Notes under the pieces: generated by a model
What the model saw: the letters and a program-made list of their open reading frames with translations, nothing else
Told to the model about the DNA's origin: nothing
The model's database searches: none
Shown here: positions 36,262 through 45,507 of the stretch, one piece after another
How positions within the stretch are numbered: position 1 is the first letter of the stretch
Layout of the letters: each line of letters begins with the position of its first letter
NCBI RefSeq assembly: GCF_000344805.1
Contig: NC_020453.1
Coordinates: 2,914,001-2,978,000, forward strand
Length of the DNA: 64,000 nucleotides
Reading direction: 5' to 3'
From: Bradyrhizobium oligotrophicum S58
Lineage (GTDB): Bacteria; Pseudomonadota; Alphaproteobacteria; Rhizobiales; Xanthobacteraceae
Position numbers and translations under genes: made by a program

Positions 36262-36632
36262 TGATACCCTCTGAAGCGAGAGGGCGCAGGGAATGCCGGG
36301 TGAGGGCCTCACCCATGGCCCGCCTGCGAAAAAAATGCAGGCGGCAGGAACCACAGGTGGTGCCGATCAACCGGCATTCCCTGCGCGATGGCCTTACGGC
36401 TTATACGTACTCTCCCCGGGGACCGGGCTGTCTTGCCCCCGTCACGGGCGGATCATCGTCACCGCCCGCTTCGCACCAGCGTCGGGATGCCAGGACCATA
36501 CGACTTCGCCGTGCCCGCCGATCGTTCGTCCGCATGACATGATCACGCTGCGACCGGGCGAGCCCACCGCATCCCGCACTCTACGTTCATGACGACCGCG
36601 AAGCGTCCCTCTCATGAGCACGGGATGCGCCA
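36262..36632 (-). repeat. Intergenic repeat element, ~370 bp, copy B (inverted)
   Basis: Reverse complement of the element at 7565-7931, with the same stem elements (GAATGCCGG / CCGGCATTCC and GCCCGCCTGC with its partner GCAGGCGGC). It fills most of the gap between the DUF2147 and SGNH genes. Divergence is moderate, so the insertions or spread are not recent. Confidence 0.75.
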
Positions 36633-36852
36633 ACAGAGCACGGTTTCTGTAAAAGCGAAATAGAAAACTTTTGTCCGGAGGGACTGGACAGGGGTGATCG
36701 CCCTGTGGCGGCAGGTGAATTTAGTTTTTTGGCGCAGGCTGTTTTGGCGTGATCGGAGCGCGCGGCGGCCTGTCAGCCCAATCCCATGTCACAAATCCCG
36801 CCCGACGGGCGACTCGGTGCCAAGCGCGGTGAGACGATCGTTCGACCGCGCG

Positions 36853-38799
36853 CTACTGTCGCACGACGCCCGTGGGCGGCAGCGGCTCGCTATTGATGCT
36901 GGGCTCGGCCGCATCGAGGTTGAGCACTTGCGCTGCGGCCGGAAACGCTGCGTCGGCCATCGCGGCATGTCCTTCCGCGGTCGGATGCACTGCGCCGCCA
37001 TAGACCGCCGACAGCACGCCCCAGCTCGCATCGTGAATGTCGGAAGGCTGCATCGCCGCCGGAAGCCCTTGCGGATAGGTCATCGCCGAGAAGTAGCTGT
37101 CATTGGCGTCGCGGATCCAGCGCGCGCGCGGCAGATAGGGCCGATACTCGCTGGCGCCACGGCCGCACAGCAGCGGCTCGTTGGCGGCGTTGACGATGTT
37201 CGGATCGAAGCTGTCGCCCGCGGCCGAGAAGCATTCGCGGTCGAACGGCGGATCCTGCGTCGAGCGGGCGCAGAAGCCGTGATCGGCAAACGCCGCCTGA
37301 TGGGCATCGACGAAGGTCATGCGATCGCCTTGCGGATCGCGGCACAGGATTCCCGCGGTGCATTGCGCAAGTCCGCGCAGCGCGGGGAGGAACTCGTTCT
37401 CGACGAATCCCGCGACATTGGCGAGCCGCTGCGGATTGGCATTGAAGGAGGGGTGAACCTCGAACCCGGCGGGGCCGCCGGGGCAGGGCGTGCCAGCACG
37501 GCTCAGCGCCGGATTGCCATAGGAGGTGTAGATGACGCGCGAGAGGTCGCCGACCAGCGGCCTGAGCGCCTCGCGCAGCTTGGCGAAGCCCTGCGGCAGG
37601 TCGCGTGCGAGCTCGCTACGGGATTCCTCGACCGAGCCGATCACGCCCGAGCGCTTGAACAGGGTGCGCTCGGTCGGCGTGTCGACGATGACGTCGGCGA
37701 CGAGGCCGGAGAAGTTGATGTCGTTGGCGCCGATCGACAGCAGCACCAGGTCGAGCCGGCGGTCCGGCTGGCGGCGCTTGGCCGCGGTCAGCGCCTCGCG
37801 CAACTCGCCGAGCTGGCCGTTGACGCCGCCGGCGCAGGTCGCGACCGAGCGGCCTGGCGTGCATTCACGGGCGCGCTGGCTGCCGAACAGGCCGTCGGCG
37901 ATGGTGGCGCCGGTGCAGGCGAGCGGCAGATAGGTCACCGCGACGTGCGGATAGCGCACCGCGAGCGCCAGCGCAGTGCGGGTCTGGTAGCTGTACAGCG
38001 AGCGATGGCAGGCGGCATTGAACCAGACGGCGCTGTGCTTCTGCCAGTTCTGCAGCGTGTCCGGGGCCTCGCAGGCACGGCCGCCTTTGAAGCCGGCGCG
38101 GCTCGGCCGATAATATTGCGCGGCCGGGCCGCCGAGATAGGAGCGGAAGCAGAAGCCGTCGTCGGCGAGCGCGATCGGGCGATCGGGATTGCCTTCGCCG
38201 GACGCGATGCTGTCGCCGAGGCCGGCGATCAGGACGTCGCGGACCTGGATGCCGGTCGACGCCCGCTGGGTGCCTTCGGCGCTGGTGACGTCGACGGTGG
38301 CGACCGTCTGGCGGCCATAGCGGACCCGCAGGTTCACAGGCTCGGCGCAGTCGAAGGTCGAGGTCTGCGGCCCGTCGCCATCGTCGAACGACCAGGCGCA
38401 GGTGGCGCCGACCGGGACCGGACCGTTCAGGCGCACCGTGACCGGATGGTCGATCGGCGTGAGATAGCTCTCCTTGACGTTGTCGCGCGTGCACGGCTCG
38501 TTGACGCGGCCGGCGAGGTCGATGCAGAGGCGGTTGACGACGTTGCGTGCCCAGCCGCGGCCGTCGCTCTGTACCCCCATGCCCTGCTCGGCGGAGAGGA
38601 TGGAGCGGTCGCGCGTGCTCTCGGTGTGGAGCAGGAAATCGCGCTCTTCGCGGAACAGGCGGAAGCGGTTGCGCACCTCCCAGTTGATCTGCAGCGGCGC
38701 TGCTCCGAACTGCGCGGCGGCCTCGGTGACGGCGAGAGGAGCGAGCAGGCCGGCCAGGACGCAGGCGGCGAGCATCGGACGAAGGGGCATCTGGGTCAT
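36853..38799 (-). CDS. Secreted SGNH/GDSL-family hydrolase with N-terminal PKD-like domain
   Basis: 648 residues from ATG (a TTG two codons upstream is possible). A signal peptide (MLAACVLAGLLAPLAVTEAAA) precedes ~200 residues containing a PKD-like beta sandwich (CAWSFDDGDGPQTSTFDC). The hydrolase domain begins with block I GLGDSIASGEGNP (catalytic Ser), has the block III Asn in LSIGANDINFSG, and ends with block V GGAVHPTAEGHAAMAD (catalytic His). About twelve cysteines suggest disulfides and export. It is likely an esterase or lipase of the periplasm or outside the cell. The length and cysteine content are larger than simple GDSL lipases. Confidence 0.85.
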   Translation of the reverse strand: MTQMPLRPMLAACVLAGLLAPLAVTEAAAQFGAAPLQINWEVRNRFRLFREERDFLLHTESTRDRSILSAEQGMGVQSDGRGWARNVVNRLCIDLAGRVNEPCTRDNVKESYLTPIDHPVTVRLNGPVPVGATCAWSFDDGDGPQTSTFDCAEPVNLRVRYGRQTVATVDVTSAEGTQRASTGIQVRDVLIAGLGDSIASGEGNPDRPIALADDGFCFRSYLGGPAAQYYRPSRAGFKGGRACEAPDTLQNWQKHSAVWFNAACHRSLYSYQTRTALALAVRYPHVAVTYLPLACTGATIADGLFGSQRARECTPGRSVATCAGGVNGQLGELREALTAAKRRQPDRRLDLVLLSIGANDINFSGLVADVIVDTPTERTLFKRSGVIGSVEESRSELARDLPQGFAKLREALRPLVGDLSRVIYTSYGNPALSRAGTPCPGGPAGFEVHPSFNANPQRLANVAGFVENEFLPALRGLAQCTAGILCRDPQGDRMTFVDAHQAAFADHGFCARSTQDPPFDRECFSAAGDSFDPNIVNAANEPLLCGRGASEYRPYLPRARWIRDANDSYFSAMTYPQGLPAAMQPSDIHDASWGVLSAVYGGAVHPTAEGHAAMADAAFPAAAQVLNLDAAEPSINSEPLPPTGVVRQ

Positions 38800-38902
38800 A
38801 CGCAAGGATTCACGTCAGCCATGGGGCGGAAATAAGAGGACGGCGCGCGAGTTCAACCGGCCGAGGTCGAACTCACGCGTCACGTCCCGAGAGAATTGCT
38901 GC

Positions 38903-39994
38903 TCAGCGCTGGGAGTGGCGCTTGATGCGCTGGGGAACGGAGGCGGGTGCCGTCGCCGCAGCCCGCTTGGCGGCGACCTCGTCCTCGTAGCCGGCATTCA
39001 GCCGGCGACGCTCCTGCCACGGCTTGACGACGTTGAGCCAGAGTTCCCGGATGCCCATGATGGAGATCGCGGTCGCGAACGGGATCACGAAATAGAGCAC
39101 GCGGAAGACCAGCAGGGTGGCGAGCAGCTGCTCGCGGCCGAACTGCGGCAGCGCCACCAGCATCGCGGCATCGAACACGCCGAGACTGCCCGGGGCGTGG
39201 CTCGCGAAGCCGAGCAGGGTGGCGAGGATGAACACCACCGACAGCGACAGGAAGTCGATCTGCGGGGTGGCGGGGACGAGGAGATACATCGCCAGCGCGC
39301 AGAAGCCGAGATCGACGACGCCGATCAGGATCTGCACCAGCGTCAGCTGTGCCGACGGCAGCACGACCTTCCAGCCGTTCTGGCCGAGCTGGCGGCGGTT
39401 CTTGCCGCCGGCGAGCCAGCCCAGATAGGCGAAGATCGCAGCCAGGATGCCGATGGCGATCAGCTGGTTCACGGCGGCGGGCAACTGATCCATCGACGAG
39501 GCGGCGGCCGGATGCAGGGTCATGCCGATGCCGAGCACGAACAGGTTGCCGAGCCAGAAGGTCAGCCCCGACAGGAAGCAGATCTTGGCGACGTCGATCG
39601 CGGACAGGCCGTAATCGGAATAGATCCGGAAGCGGATGGCGCCGCCGGTGAACACGGTGGCCCCGATGTTGTGGCCGATCGAATAGCTGGTGAAGGCGCT
39701 CATCGCGGCGATGCGATAGGGCACGTGTTTCTTGCCAATCGTTCGCAGCGCAAAATAGTCATAGAAGGTCAACGTGCAGAACGCGCCGACCACACACAAG
39801 GCCGCGAGCGCGATGTGACCGGGCGGGATCTCGGTCAGCGCGGTCAGGATGACGCCGCCGTCGACGCCCTTGAGGGTGCGCACGAGCGTCGTGATCGCGA
39901 AGGCGATGATCGCAAGGCTCGCTGCAATCCCCAGCCGCTTCCAGCCGATCCATTTCTTGAAGCCACGCGAGAGCGTGGTCAGCAGGCGCTGCAT
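38903..39994 (-). CDS. Lysylphosphatidylglycerol synthase-type transmembrane (flippase-like) protein
   Basis: 363 residues with eight to nine predicted membrane helices. TFYDYFALRTIGKKHVPYRIA and GATVFTGGAIRFRIYSDYGLS are conserved in the UPF0104/YbhN family, which is homologous to the flippase half of MprF (lysyl-PG synthase). The catalytic aminoacyl-transfer half of MprF is absent, so only a lipid-translocation role is plausible. The C-terminus is basic and cytoplasmic. It is 100 bases upstream of the SGNH gene on the same strand and may share its transcript. Confidence 0.85.
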   Translation of the reverse strand: MQRLLTTLSRGFKKWIGWKRLGIAASLAIIAFAITTLVRTLKGVDGGVILTALTEIPPGHIALAALCVVGAFCTLTFYDYFALRTIGKKHVPYRIAAMSAFTSYSIGHNIGATVFTGGAIRFRIYSDYGLSAIDVAKICFLSGLTFWLGNLFVLGIGMTLHPAAASSMDQLPAAVNQLIAIGILAAIFAYLGWLAGGKNRRQLGQNGWKVVLPSAQLTLVQILIGVVDLGFCALAMYLLVPATPQIDFLSLSVVFILATLLGFASHAPGSLGVFDAAMLVALPQFGREQLLATLLVFRVLYFVIPFATAISIMGIRELWLNVVKPWQERRRLNAGYEDEVAAKRAAATAPASVPQRIKRHSQR

Positions 39995-40383
39995 TCATCC
40001 TCCCGGCGGGGCGGCACTAGATCTTGGAAAAGAGGCGAAACCATTGATCGATGAGGCGGGCAATCCGTGACAGCCTGTTCCTTATGCTAAAATGCGCGCT
40101 TTGTGCAGTCCTTGACACAGCGCAGCTCCGACTTCGTCGCGCGTGGCTGTCACACTCCGGTCACATAGCTCTGAGGGCGTCCGCCTCAGTTCGGACGCAT
40201 TCAGGGCCGGCCAAACAACGCTCCGCTGCCCGACCGTTGTTCCGGGGCCGACCCCGGGGGGGACCTCCTCCTTCATCAGGAACAACCGGCCCCCCCTCCT
40301 GTTAGCCCAGATCACCACAGTGAACATGGCACGATCGGTCGGGGAGGGACCTCCATGTTCCGAACCAGGAGGACGTTAGGCAA
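39995..40383. other. Intergenic region before the ferritin-like gene
   Basis: About 390 bases between divergent genes. It contains the EcfG-like promoter at 40279-40303 and a strong AGGAGG ribosome site at the right end. The remainder shows C- and G-runs (40254-40262, 40290-40297) but no gene. Confidence 0.45.
40279..40303 (+). promoter_or_regulatory. EcfG-like general stress promoter (GGAAC-N17-GTT)
   Basis: GGAAC at 40279 and GTT at 40301, with the same 17-base spacing as the element upstream of the DUF3606 gene (8028-8052). It lies 80 bases before a YciE/YciF-type ferritin-like gene, a class commonly induced by general stress. Confidence 0.5.
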
Positions 40384-40890
40384 ATGGGACTCTTCACCAA
40401 AGACATCAAGACGATGAACGACCTGTTCGTGCATCAGCTGCAGGACATCTATTACGCCGAGCACCAGCTCATCAAGGCGCTGCCGCAGATGGCCGAGAAG
40501 GCCACCAACCAGCAGCTCAAGAAGGGCTTTCTGACCCATCTCGACGAGACCAAGACGCATGCGACGCGTCTCGAGCAGGTGTTCAAGATGCTCGGCATCG
40601 CGCCCAAGGCGGTCGACTGTCCGGCCATCGACGGCATCATCGAGGAAGCCGAGGAAGTTGCTGGCGAGGTCGATGACAAGGCCGTGCTGGATGCGGCGCT
40701 GATCAATGCCGCCCAGGCCGCCGAGCACTACGAGATCACGCGCTATGGCAGCCTGGTCGCCTGGTCCAAGCAACTCGGCCGCACCGACTGCGCCGCCATG
40801 CTGCAGAAGACGCTCGACGAGGAGAAGGCGACCGACCAGAAGCTGACCAAGCTCGCCGAGACCACCGTCAATCTCCGCGCCGCGAGCTGA
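40384..40890 (+). CDS. Ferritin-like DUF892 (YciE/YciF) protein
   Basis: 168 residues, all helical. LFVHQLQDIYYAEHQLIKALPQMAEKAT opens the DUF892 domain; Glu and His ligands recur in HLDETKTHATRLEQVF, in the ALINAAQAAEHYEITRYG helix and in LDEEKATDQKLTKLAE, giving a di-iron four-helix bundle. The family is associated with osmotic and oxidative stress, and its chemistry is unproven. An AGGAGG site precedes the ATG and a GC-rich terminator follows, so it is monocistronic. A candidate EcfG promoter lies upstream. Confidence 0.92.
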   Translation: MGLFTKDIKTMNDLFVHQLQDIYYAEHQLIKALPQMAEKATNQQLKKGFLTHLDETKTHATRLEQVFKMLGIAPKAVDCPAIDGIIEEAEEVAGEVDDKAVLDAALINAAQAAEHYEITRYGSLVAWSKQLGRTDCAAMLQKTLDEEKATDQKLTKLAETTVNLRAAS

Positions 40891-40916
40891 TCGCGTCACG
40901 AGACTTGATGAGACAA

Positions 40917-40943
40917 AACGCCGCGCCTCGCGCGGCGTTTTTG
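40917..40943 (+). terminator. Rho-independent terminator of the ferritin-like gene
   Basis: AACGCCGCGC and GCGCGGCGTT form a 10-bp stem around a 3-base loop, followed by TTT. It lies 27 bases after the stop codon. Confidence 0.85.
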
Positions 40944-41053
40944 CGCGGGGGGATGCTCGGCCGTCGCCTATCATTCATCCTTCGATCGATATCGAAGCAT
41001 CTGTGCAGCGCGACAGGTTAGAGTCCGGCCGTCTTCACGAGTGGAAGTCCGGC

Positions 41054-42469
41054 ATGCAGCGATCGTCATCGGCGGCAATCCGCGCAGCGGTCCCGGAAGC
41101 GCGTTCGGGATCACCCTCGAGGCTGGTCGGCGCGCTCACGCTCGCGGCGATGAGCCTGGGATTCGGCGTCGTCCAGCTCGACATCACGATCGTCAACACG
41201 GCGCTGGAGAGCATCCGCACGGCGTTGGGCGGCCACGTCGCGGCGCTGCAATGGGTGGTGAATGCCTACACGATCACGTTTGCCGCCTTCATCCTGACCG
41301 CGGGCGCGCTCGGCGACCGGTTCGGCGCGAAGCGCATCTTCATGGCGGGATTCGCGCTGTTCACGGCCGCGTCGGTCGGTTGCGGGCTGGCGCCTGATGC
41401 CGTCAGCCTGATTGCGCTTCGTGGCCTCCAGGGATTGGCGGCCGCCATGCTGGTGCCGAATTCGCTCGCGCTGCTCAACCACGCCTATCCGGATGCCAAG
41501 GCGCGCGGCCGCGCGGTGGGGGTCTGGGCGGCCGGCGCCAGCCTGGCGCTGACGGCAGGTCCGTTCGTCGGCGGTACGCTGATTGCGCTGGTCGGGTGGC
41601 GCGCGATCTTCTTCGTCAATCTCCCGATCGGGTTGGCCGGGCTCCGGCTCGCCAAGATCTACGCGCGGGAGACGCCCGTTCATGCCGCGCGCGCGCTCGA
41701 CCTGCCGGGGCAGGCCGCCGCCGTGCTCTCCCTCGGAGCGCTCTCGGCGGCGGTGATCGAAGCCGGCGTCCGCGGCTGGACCGAGGGTGCCGTGATCCTC
41801 GGCCTGGTGATCGCGGCCTTGGCCGGAGCTGTGTTCGTGTGGCGGGAGGCGAGGGCGCGTCAGCCGATGCTGCCGCTGGTGCTGTTCGGCAACCGGCTGT
41901 TTGCGTTGTGCGCGCTGGTCGGCCTGCTCGCCAACATCGCGACCTACGGCCTGATCTTCGTGTTCAGCCTGTACTTCCAGGAGATCAACCACCTGTCGGC
42001 CTTCACGACCGGGCTGGCGTTCCTGCCGATGTTCGGCGTCGTGTTTCCGGTCAATCTGCTGGCGCCGCGCATGGCCGAGCGGATCGGCCCGCGCGCGACC
42101 ATCGCGCTCGGTGCGTCCCTGTCGGCGGCTGCTTGCCTCGCTTTGCTGCCGATCGCGCCGGGCACGTCGTATGGGATGATCGCGCTGCAGCTGATCGGCC
42201 TGAGCTGCGGGCTCGGGCTCGTGGTGCCGCCGTTGACCGCGACCTTGCTCGGCAGTGTCGAGAAATCGCGCTCGGGCGTCGCGGCGGGCGTGCTGAACGC
42301 GACGCGGCAGACCGGCAGCGTTCTCGGTGTGGCGCTGTTCGGATCGCTGATCGCGCAATCCGGGGCCTTCATTCACGGCCTGCGGCTGTCGCTCGCCATC
42401 TCCGCCGCGCTGATGCTCGCGGCCGCGGGCGTGATCCGCTGGGGCGCATCCGCCGCGAGCGGGCGATGA
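41054..42469 (+). CDS. MFS multidrug efflux transporter, 14-helix DHA2 type
   Basis: 471 residues with about 14 membrane helices. The first-helix motif LDITIVNTALESI (motif D1) and WVVNAYTITFAAFILTAGALGDRFGAKR (motif A) are those of the EmrB/QacA group, and the WAAGASLALTAGPFVGG segment is the antiporter motif C. It exports drugs or metabolites using the proton gradient. No membrane-fusion partner is adjacent. The start was placed at the ATG six bases after GGAAG; an upstream GTG would add 17 hydrophilic residues. Confidence 0.9.
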   Translation: MQRSSSAAIRAAVPEARSGSPSRLVGALTLAAMSLGFGVVQLDITIVNTALESIRTALGGHVAALQWVVNAYTITFAAFILTAGALGDRFGAKRIFMAGFALFTAASVGCGLAPDAVSLIALRGLQGLAAAMLVPNSLALLNHAYPDAKARGRAVGVWAAGASLALTAGPFVGGTLIALVGWRAIFFVNLPIGLAGLRLAKIYARETPVHAARALDLPGQAAAVLSLGALSAAVIEAGVRGWTEGAVILGLVIAALAGAVFVWREARARQPMLPLVLFGNRLFALCALVGLLANIATYGLIFVFSLYFQEINHLSAFTTGLAFLPMFGVVFPVNLLAPRMAERIGPRATIALGASLSAAACLALLPIAPGTSYGMIALQLIGLSCGLGLVVPPLTATLLGSVEKSRSGVAAGVLNATRQTGSVLGVALFGSLIAQSGAFIHGLRLSLAISAALMLAAAGVIRWGASAASGR

Positions 42470-42473
42470 GATG

Positions 42474-42908
42474 TCAGGTCTTGCGCAACGCGAAGTTGGC
42501 GCCGCAGAACGCCATCAGGGCGCCGAGGCAGAGCGCGGCGAGGCCGGCCAGCACGCCGGATGCCGACGGCACCGGGCTCGGCCCCGAGATCGCCTGGCCG
42601 ATGCCGGCCAGCATCAGCACGCCGACCACCACCAGGAAGTTGCGCATGCGCTGCGGGATCTCGCCCGACACCGCGCTGTGCATGATGTTGGCGATGAAAT
42701 AGCCCGAGGAGAAGCCGACGGTGGCGATCAGCCACCAGGCGATCGCCGAGCCCGCCGGCATGAAGGCGCCGCTGTCGGCCTGCCACAGGCCGCCGAGATC
42801 GAGCCCGTAGCGGGCGCCGAGCATGTGCACGGCCAGCGCCAGCAGCACGCCGGCCGCCATCGCGCCGGCGAGGATCAGGTGCCGCGGAAAATGGATCGTT
42901 TCGCTCAT
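42474..42908 (-). CDS. Small membrane protein of unknown function (four helices)
   Basis: 144 residues, about four predicted membrane segments: LILAGAMAAGVLLALAVHML, AIAWWLIATVGFSSGYFIAN, FLVVVGVLMLAGIGQAISG and VLAGLAALCLGALMAFCGANF. No catalytic motif or known family was recognised. The frame is open further upstream, but the ATG at MSETIHFPRH fits a membrane protein with a short cytoplasmic lead. It ends 4 bases from the stop of the convergent MFS gene. It is probably an inner-membrane protein conserved in close relatives. Confidence 0.65.
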   Translation of the reverse strand: MSETIHFPRHLILAGAMAAGVLLALAVHMLGARYGLDLGGLWQADSGAFMPAGSAIAWWLIATVGFSSGYFIANIMHSAVSGEIPQRMRNFLVVVGVLMLAGIGQAISGPSPVPSASGVLAGLAALCLGALMAFCGANFALRKT

Positions 42909-42989
42909 GCTCCGTTTGTAGGATAAGGCGCGTGACCTTCGCAACAGGACCGTGTCATTCAGGACGGTACGACCACAGCCGGCGACGAC

Positions 42990-43547
42990 GTGACCCGCTA
43001 CGCCTACAAGGCGTCGCTGATCGGCGCCGCGCAGCAGTTCGAGCTCACCGGGCCGGGCCTGGCGTGGCGGTTTGCCGGCCGCACCGGCCTGTGGCCCTAT
43101 TCCGAGATCGCCGCGATCCGGCTGTCCTACCGCCCGGTGTCGATGCAGGCGAAGCGCTTCCGCGCCGATATCGTCAACCGCGATGGCCGCGGCCTCAGGA
43201 TCATCTCGACGTCCTGGCAGACAGCCACGCTGATGGCGCCGCAGAGCGAAGCCTATCGCGCCTTCATCATCGCCCTGCATGAGCGGCTCGCCGCCGACGG
43301 CAGCACGGCGCGGCTGACCGCCGGCCTCGGCCGCTTCACCTATGGCGCTGCGCTTGCCGCGATCGCGCTGTTTGCCCTCGCGATGGCCGGCCTGCTGGTG
43401 CGTGCGCTGGTCATCGCCGAGTGGTCGGGGGCGCTGTTTCTGATCGGCTTCGCCGCGCTGTTCGCGTGGTATGTCGGCGGCTTCATCACCCGCAACAAGC
43501 CGCGCAGCTATACGTTCACGGATATTCCGGCCGTCCTGCTGCCGTGA
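42990..43547 (+). CDS. Membrane protein of unknown function
   Basis: 185 residues starting at GTG. Residues 1-110 read as a soluble PH-like beta-rich domain (FELTGPGLAWRFAGRTGLWPYSEIAAIRLSYRPV). Two membrane helices follow (TYGAALAAIALFALAMAGLLVRALV and ALFLIGFAALFAWYVGGFI), with a short tail. No family recognised. It is divergent from the four-helix membrane gene, with about 80 bases between starts. The start is not certain because no strong ribosome site is seen. Confidence 0.65.
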   Translation: MTRYAYKASLIGAAQQFELTGPGLAWRFAGRTGLWPYSEIAAIRLSYRPVSMQAKRFRADIVNRDGRGLRIISTSWQTATLMAPQSEAYRAFIIALHERLAADGSTARLTAGLGRFTYGAALAAIALFALAMAGLLVRALVIAEWSGALFLIGFAALFAWYVGGFITRNKPRSYTFTDIPAVLLP

Positions 43548-43635
43548 TCACGCGATCTCCTCGCCGGTCACCGAATGTGATCGTGGAGATCTCGCGCCTC
43601 ATGCCAGACTGAGACGGGTCCACCGGAGCAGGACG

Positions 43636-44223
43636 ATGCAAGATCGCGCACTGCGCATGCCCGATGCTGCCGAGATCGCCGCGATCGACGCGCAGCATTT
43701 CGCCGATACGCCGCTGCGGCCCGCAGATCTCTTGTTCGTGTTCGGCACCCGCGTCGACGAGGAGCTGCGGGCCGAGACCGCAGCCAGGCTGTGGCAGCAG
43801 GGCTATTTTCGCCACGCGATCGTCAGCGGCGGGATCACGCCCGGGGCTGATGTCTCCGAATGCACGCTGATCAAGGCCGCCATGGTGCAGCAGGGCGTTC
43901 CGGCCGGCCGTATCCTCGAAGAGCATCGGGCGATGAACACCGGGGACAACGTGATCTACGCGCTGCCGGTGATCGACGCCGCGCTCGGCCTCGCCAATGT
44001 CGGGAGCGTGATCTGTCTCGGCAACAGCTGGACCGCGCGGCGCTACGCGATGACCCTGCAGCGGCACTGGCCCGAGGTGGAGAAGATGCTGCTGACCGTC
44101 GACGGCTTCGGCGTGCCGCGCCATCTCTGGCACACCCATCCCGACTTTCGCCGCCGCGTGCTCAGCGAATGGGACAAGATCGAGCCGTACAAGGCGAAGG
44201 GCTTTATCGCGGAGTGGCCGTGA
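43636..44223 (+). CDS. YdcF/SanA-like DUF218 protein
   Basis: 195 residues with AGCAGGA before the ATG. The DUF218 fold is evident in DLLFVFGTRVDEELRAETAARLW, HAIVSGGITPG, the ILEEHRAMNTGDNVIYAL motif (typical E-x-S/A-x-N-T-x-E/D-N) and the final VICLGNSWTARRYAMTLQRHWPE. Family members (YdcF, SanA, ElyC) bind nucleotides or act in envelope and lipid-carrier metabolism. It lacks the N-terminal membrane anchor of SanA/ElyC, so it is closer to cytoplasmic YdcF. Function unknown. Confidence 0.82.
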   Translation: MQDRALRMPDAAEIAAIDAQHFADTPLRPADLLFVFGTRVDEELRAETAARLWQQGYFRHAIVSGGITPGADVSECTLIKAAMVQQGVPAGRILEEHRAMNTGDNVIYALPVIDAALGLANVGSVICLGNSWTARRYAMTLQRHWPEVEKMLLTVDGFGVPRHLWHTHPDFRRRVLSEWDKIEPYKAKGFIAEWP

Positions 44224-44340
44224 TCTGGGCCGCGCGGGGAGAGGCTCGGGCTTCGACGATAACGCCGCCCTCTGGGGCCTTACGACAGATACTTGCGATA
44301 ATTCGCAACGGCGGCATCGGTCCATTATGACGGAGTTTTC

Positions 44341-44964
44341 ATGAGCCAACATGCAAGCCGAATTGTCGCCCATTACGAGCACCACGCGCTGTCGTGGGAT
44401 GCCGACCGCCGCGCGGCCGCCTGGACTGACAAGCCTCCCATCGAACGCTTCCTTGCGCTCCTCCGACCGGGCGCGACCGTGCTCGATCTCGGCTGCGGGG
44501 GTGGTGTGCCGGTCGCAACGCACATCTCAGCGCAGGGATTTTCCGTCACCGGGGTGGACAGCTCGCCGACGATGATCACGCTGTGTCGAACCCGAATGCC
44601 GGATCAACAATGGGTCGTGGCCGACATGCGGTCGTGGACCTCCGGGCGGCGATTTGACGGAGTGCTGGCCTGGGATAGCTTCTTCCATCTCGGACACGAT
44701 GACCAGCGGCGAATGTTTCCAATCTTTGCGGCCTGCACGGCTTCGGGCGGCATTCTGATGTTCAATGCGGGCCCCGCACATGGCGAAGCGATCGGCTCGT
44801 ATCGAGGCGATCCGCTCTATCATGCGAGTCTCGATCCGTCCGAATACGCGGCGGTGCTGCGCCACAATGGCTTCGAACTGATCGCACATTCCGCTGGCGA
44901 GCCGGCAAACGGCGAGCGCAGCTTCTGGCTTGCCCGCGCAGGTCGGGCTGATCCGATGGTCTGA
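44341..44964 (+). CDS. Class I SAM-dependent methyltransferase
   Basis: 207 residues. Motif I is VLDLGCGGGVPVATHI, the acidic residue of motif II follows in VTGVDSSPTMI, and motif IV is in FDGVLAWDSFFHLGHDDQ. The length and simple Rossmann fold match small-molecule methyltransferases of the Methyltransf_25/11 type. The substrate cannot be predicted. It lies ~115 bases after the DUF218 gene and may be transcribed with it. Confidence 0.9.
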   Translation: MSQHASRIVAHYEHHALSWDADRRAAAWTDKPPIERFLALLRPGATVLDLGCGGGVPVATHISAQGFSVTGVDSSPTMITLCRTRMPDQQWVVADMRSWTSGRRFDGVLAWDSFFHLGHDDQRRMFPIFAACTASGGILMFNAGPAHGEAIGSYRGDPLYHASLDPSEYAAVLRHNGFELIAHSAGEPANGERSFWLARAGRADPMV

Positions 44965-45015
44965 CTCAAGGCTTGGTCAAGGCGGTCTAACATGCACGGA
45001 TGCGAGATCCGCGGC

Positions 45016-45441
45016 TTACGGCCTCACCACCAGCACCGAGCATTTCGCGTAGCGCACGACGTGTCCGGCGTTGGAGCCTAAGAAGTAGGTGCGCATGGCC
45101 GGGCGGTGCGAGGTCATGACGATCAGGTCGGCCTTCGTCTTGGCCGCTTCCTCGAGGATCTCGTGATAGATGCCGCCCTGGCGCACCGTGAAGCTGATGC
45201 GCTCGGCCGGAATGCCGGATTCGCGGGCGACGATCGACAGCGCTTCCTCGGCGGTCTCACGCTGCTGCGCGTCGAAATCGGCCGGGACGTATTCGGCCAG
45301 CATCACTGGCGTCATCGGCATCACGTTCAGGAGATGCACCGTGCCCTGCCACGTCTCCGCCAGCGTGGCCGCGGTCGCGATCGCGGGCTTGGCGAGGTCG
45401 GTGTCGGCCAGATCGATCGGAACCAGAATCGACTTGAACAT
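45016..45441 (-). CDS. Universal stress protein UspA family
   Basis: 141 residues. The N-terminus MFKSILVPIDLADTDLAKPAI and the C-terminal nucleotide loop G-S-NAGHVVRYAKCSVLVVRP are the UspA hallmarks; ADLIVMTSHRP precedes it. It probably binds ATP. An AGGAGGCC-type ribosome site precedes the ATG. It is cytoplasmic and commonly induced in stationary phase or low oxygen. It lies between a methyltransferase on the other strand and a histidine phosphatase. Confidence 0.93.
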   Translation of the reverse strand: MFKSILVPIDLADTDLAKPAIATAATLAETWQGTVHLLNVMPMTPVMLAEYVPADFDAQQRETAEEALSIVARESGIPAERISFTVRQGGIYHEILEEAAKTKADLIVMTSHRPAMRTYFLGSNAGHVVRYAKCSVLVVRP

Positions 45442-45507
45442 CGCAAGGCCTCCTCACTGTCCGCCGATATTACGCGCGCGGTGATGCCGGCCTGTCAATC
45501 GGAGCTG

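Noticed and set aside
36694..38835. 713-codon plus-strand frame opposite the SGNH hydrolase
   Set aside because: The minus strand carries the signal peptide and SGNH motifs; the plus-strand translation has no motif.
40249..40300. Homopolymer G/C runs as a phase-variation tract
   Set aside because: The runs are only 7 bases, outside any coding frame and not placed between promoter elements in a way known for slippage control, except that one lies within the spacer of the EcfG-like promoter.
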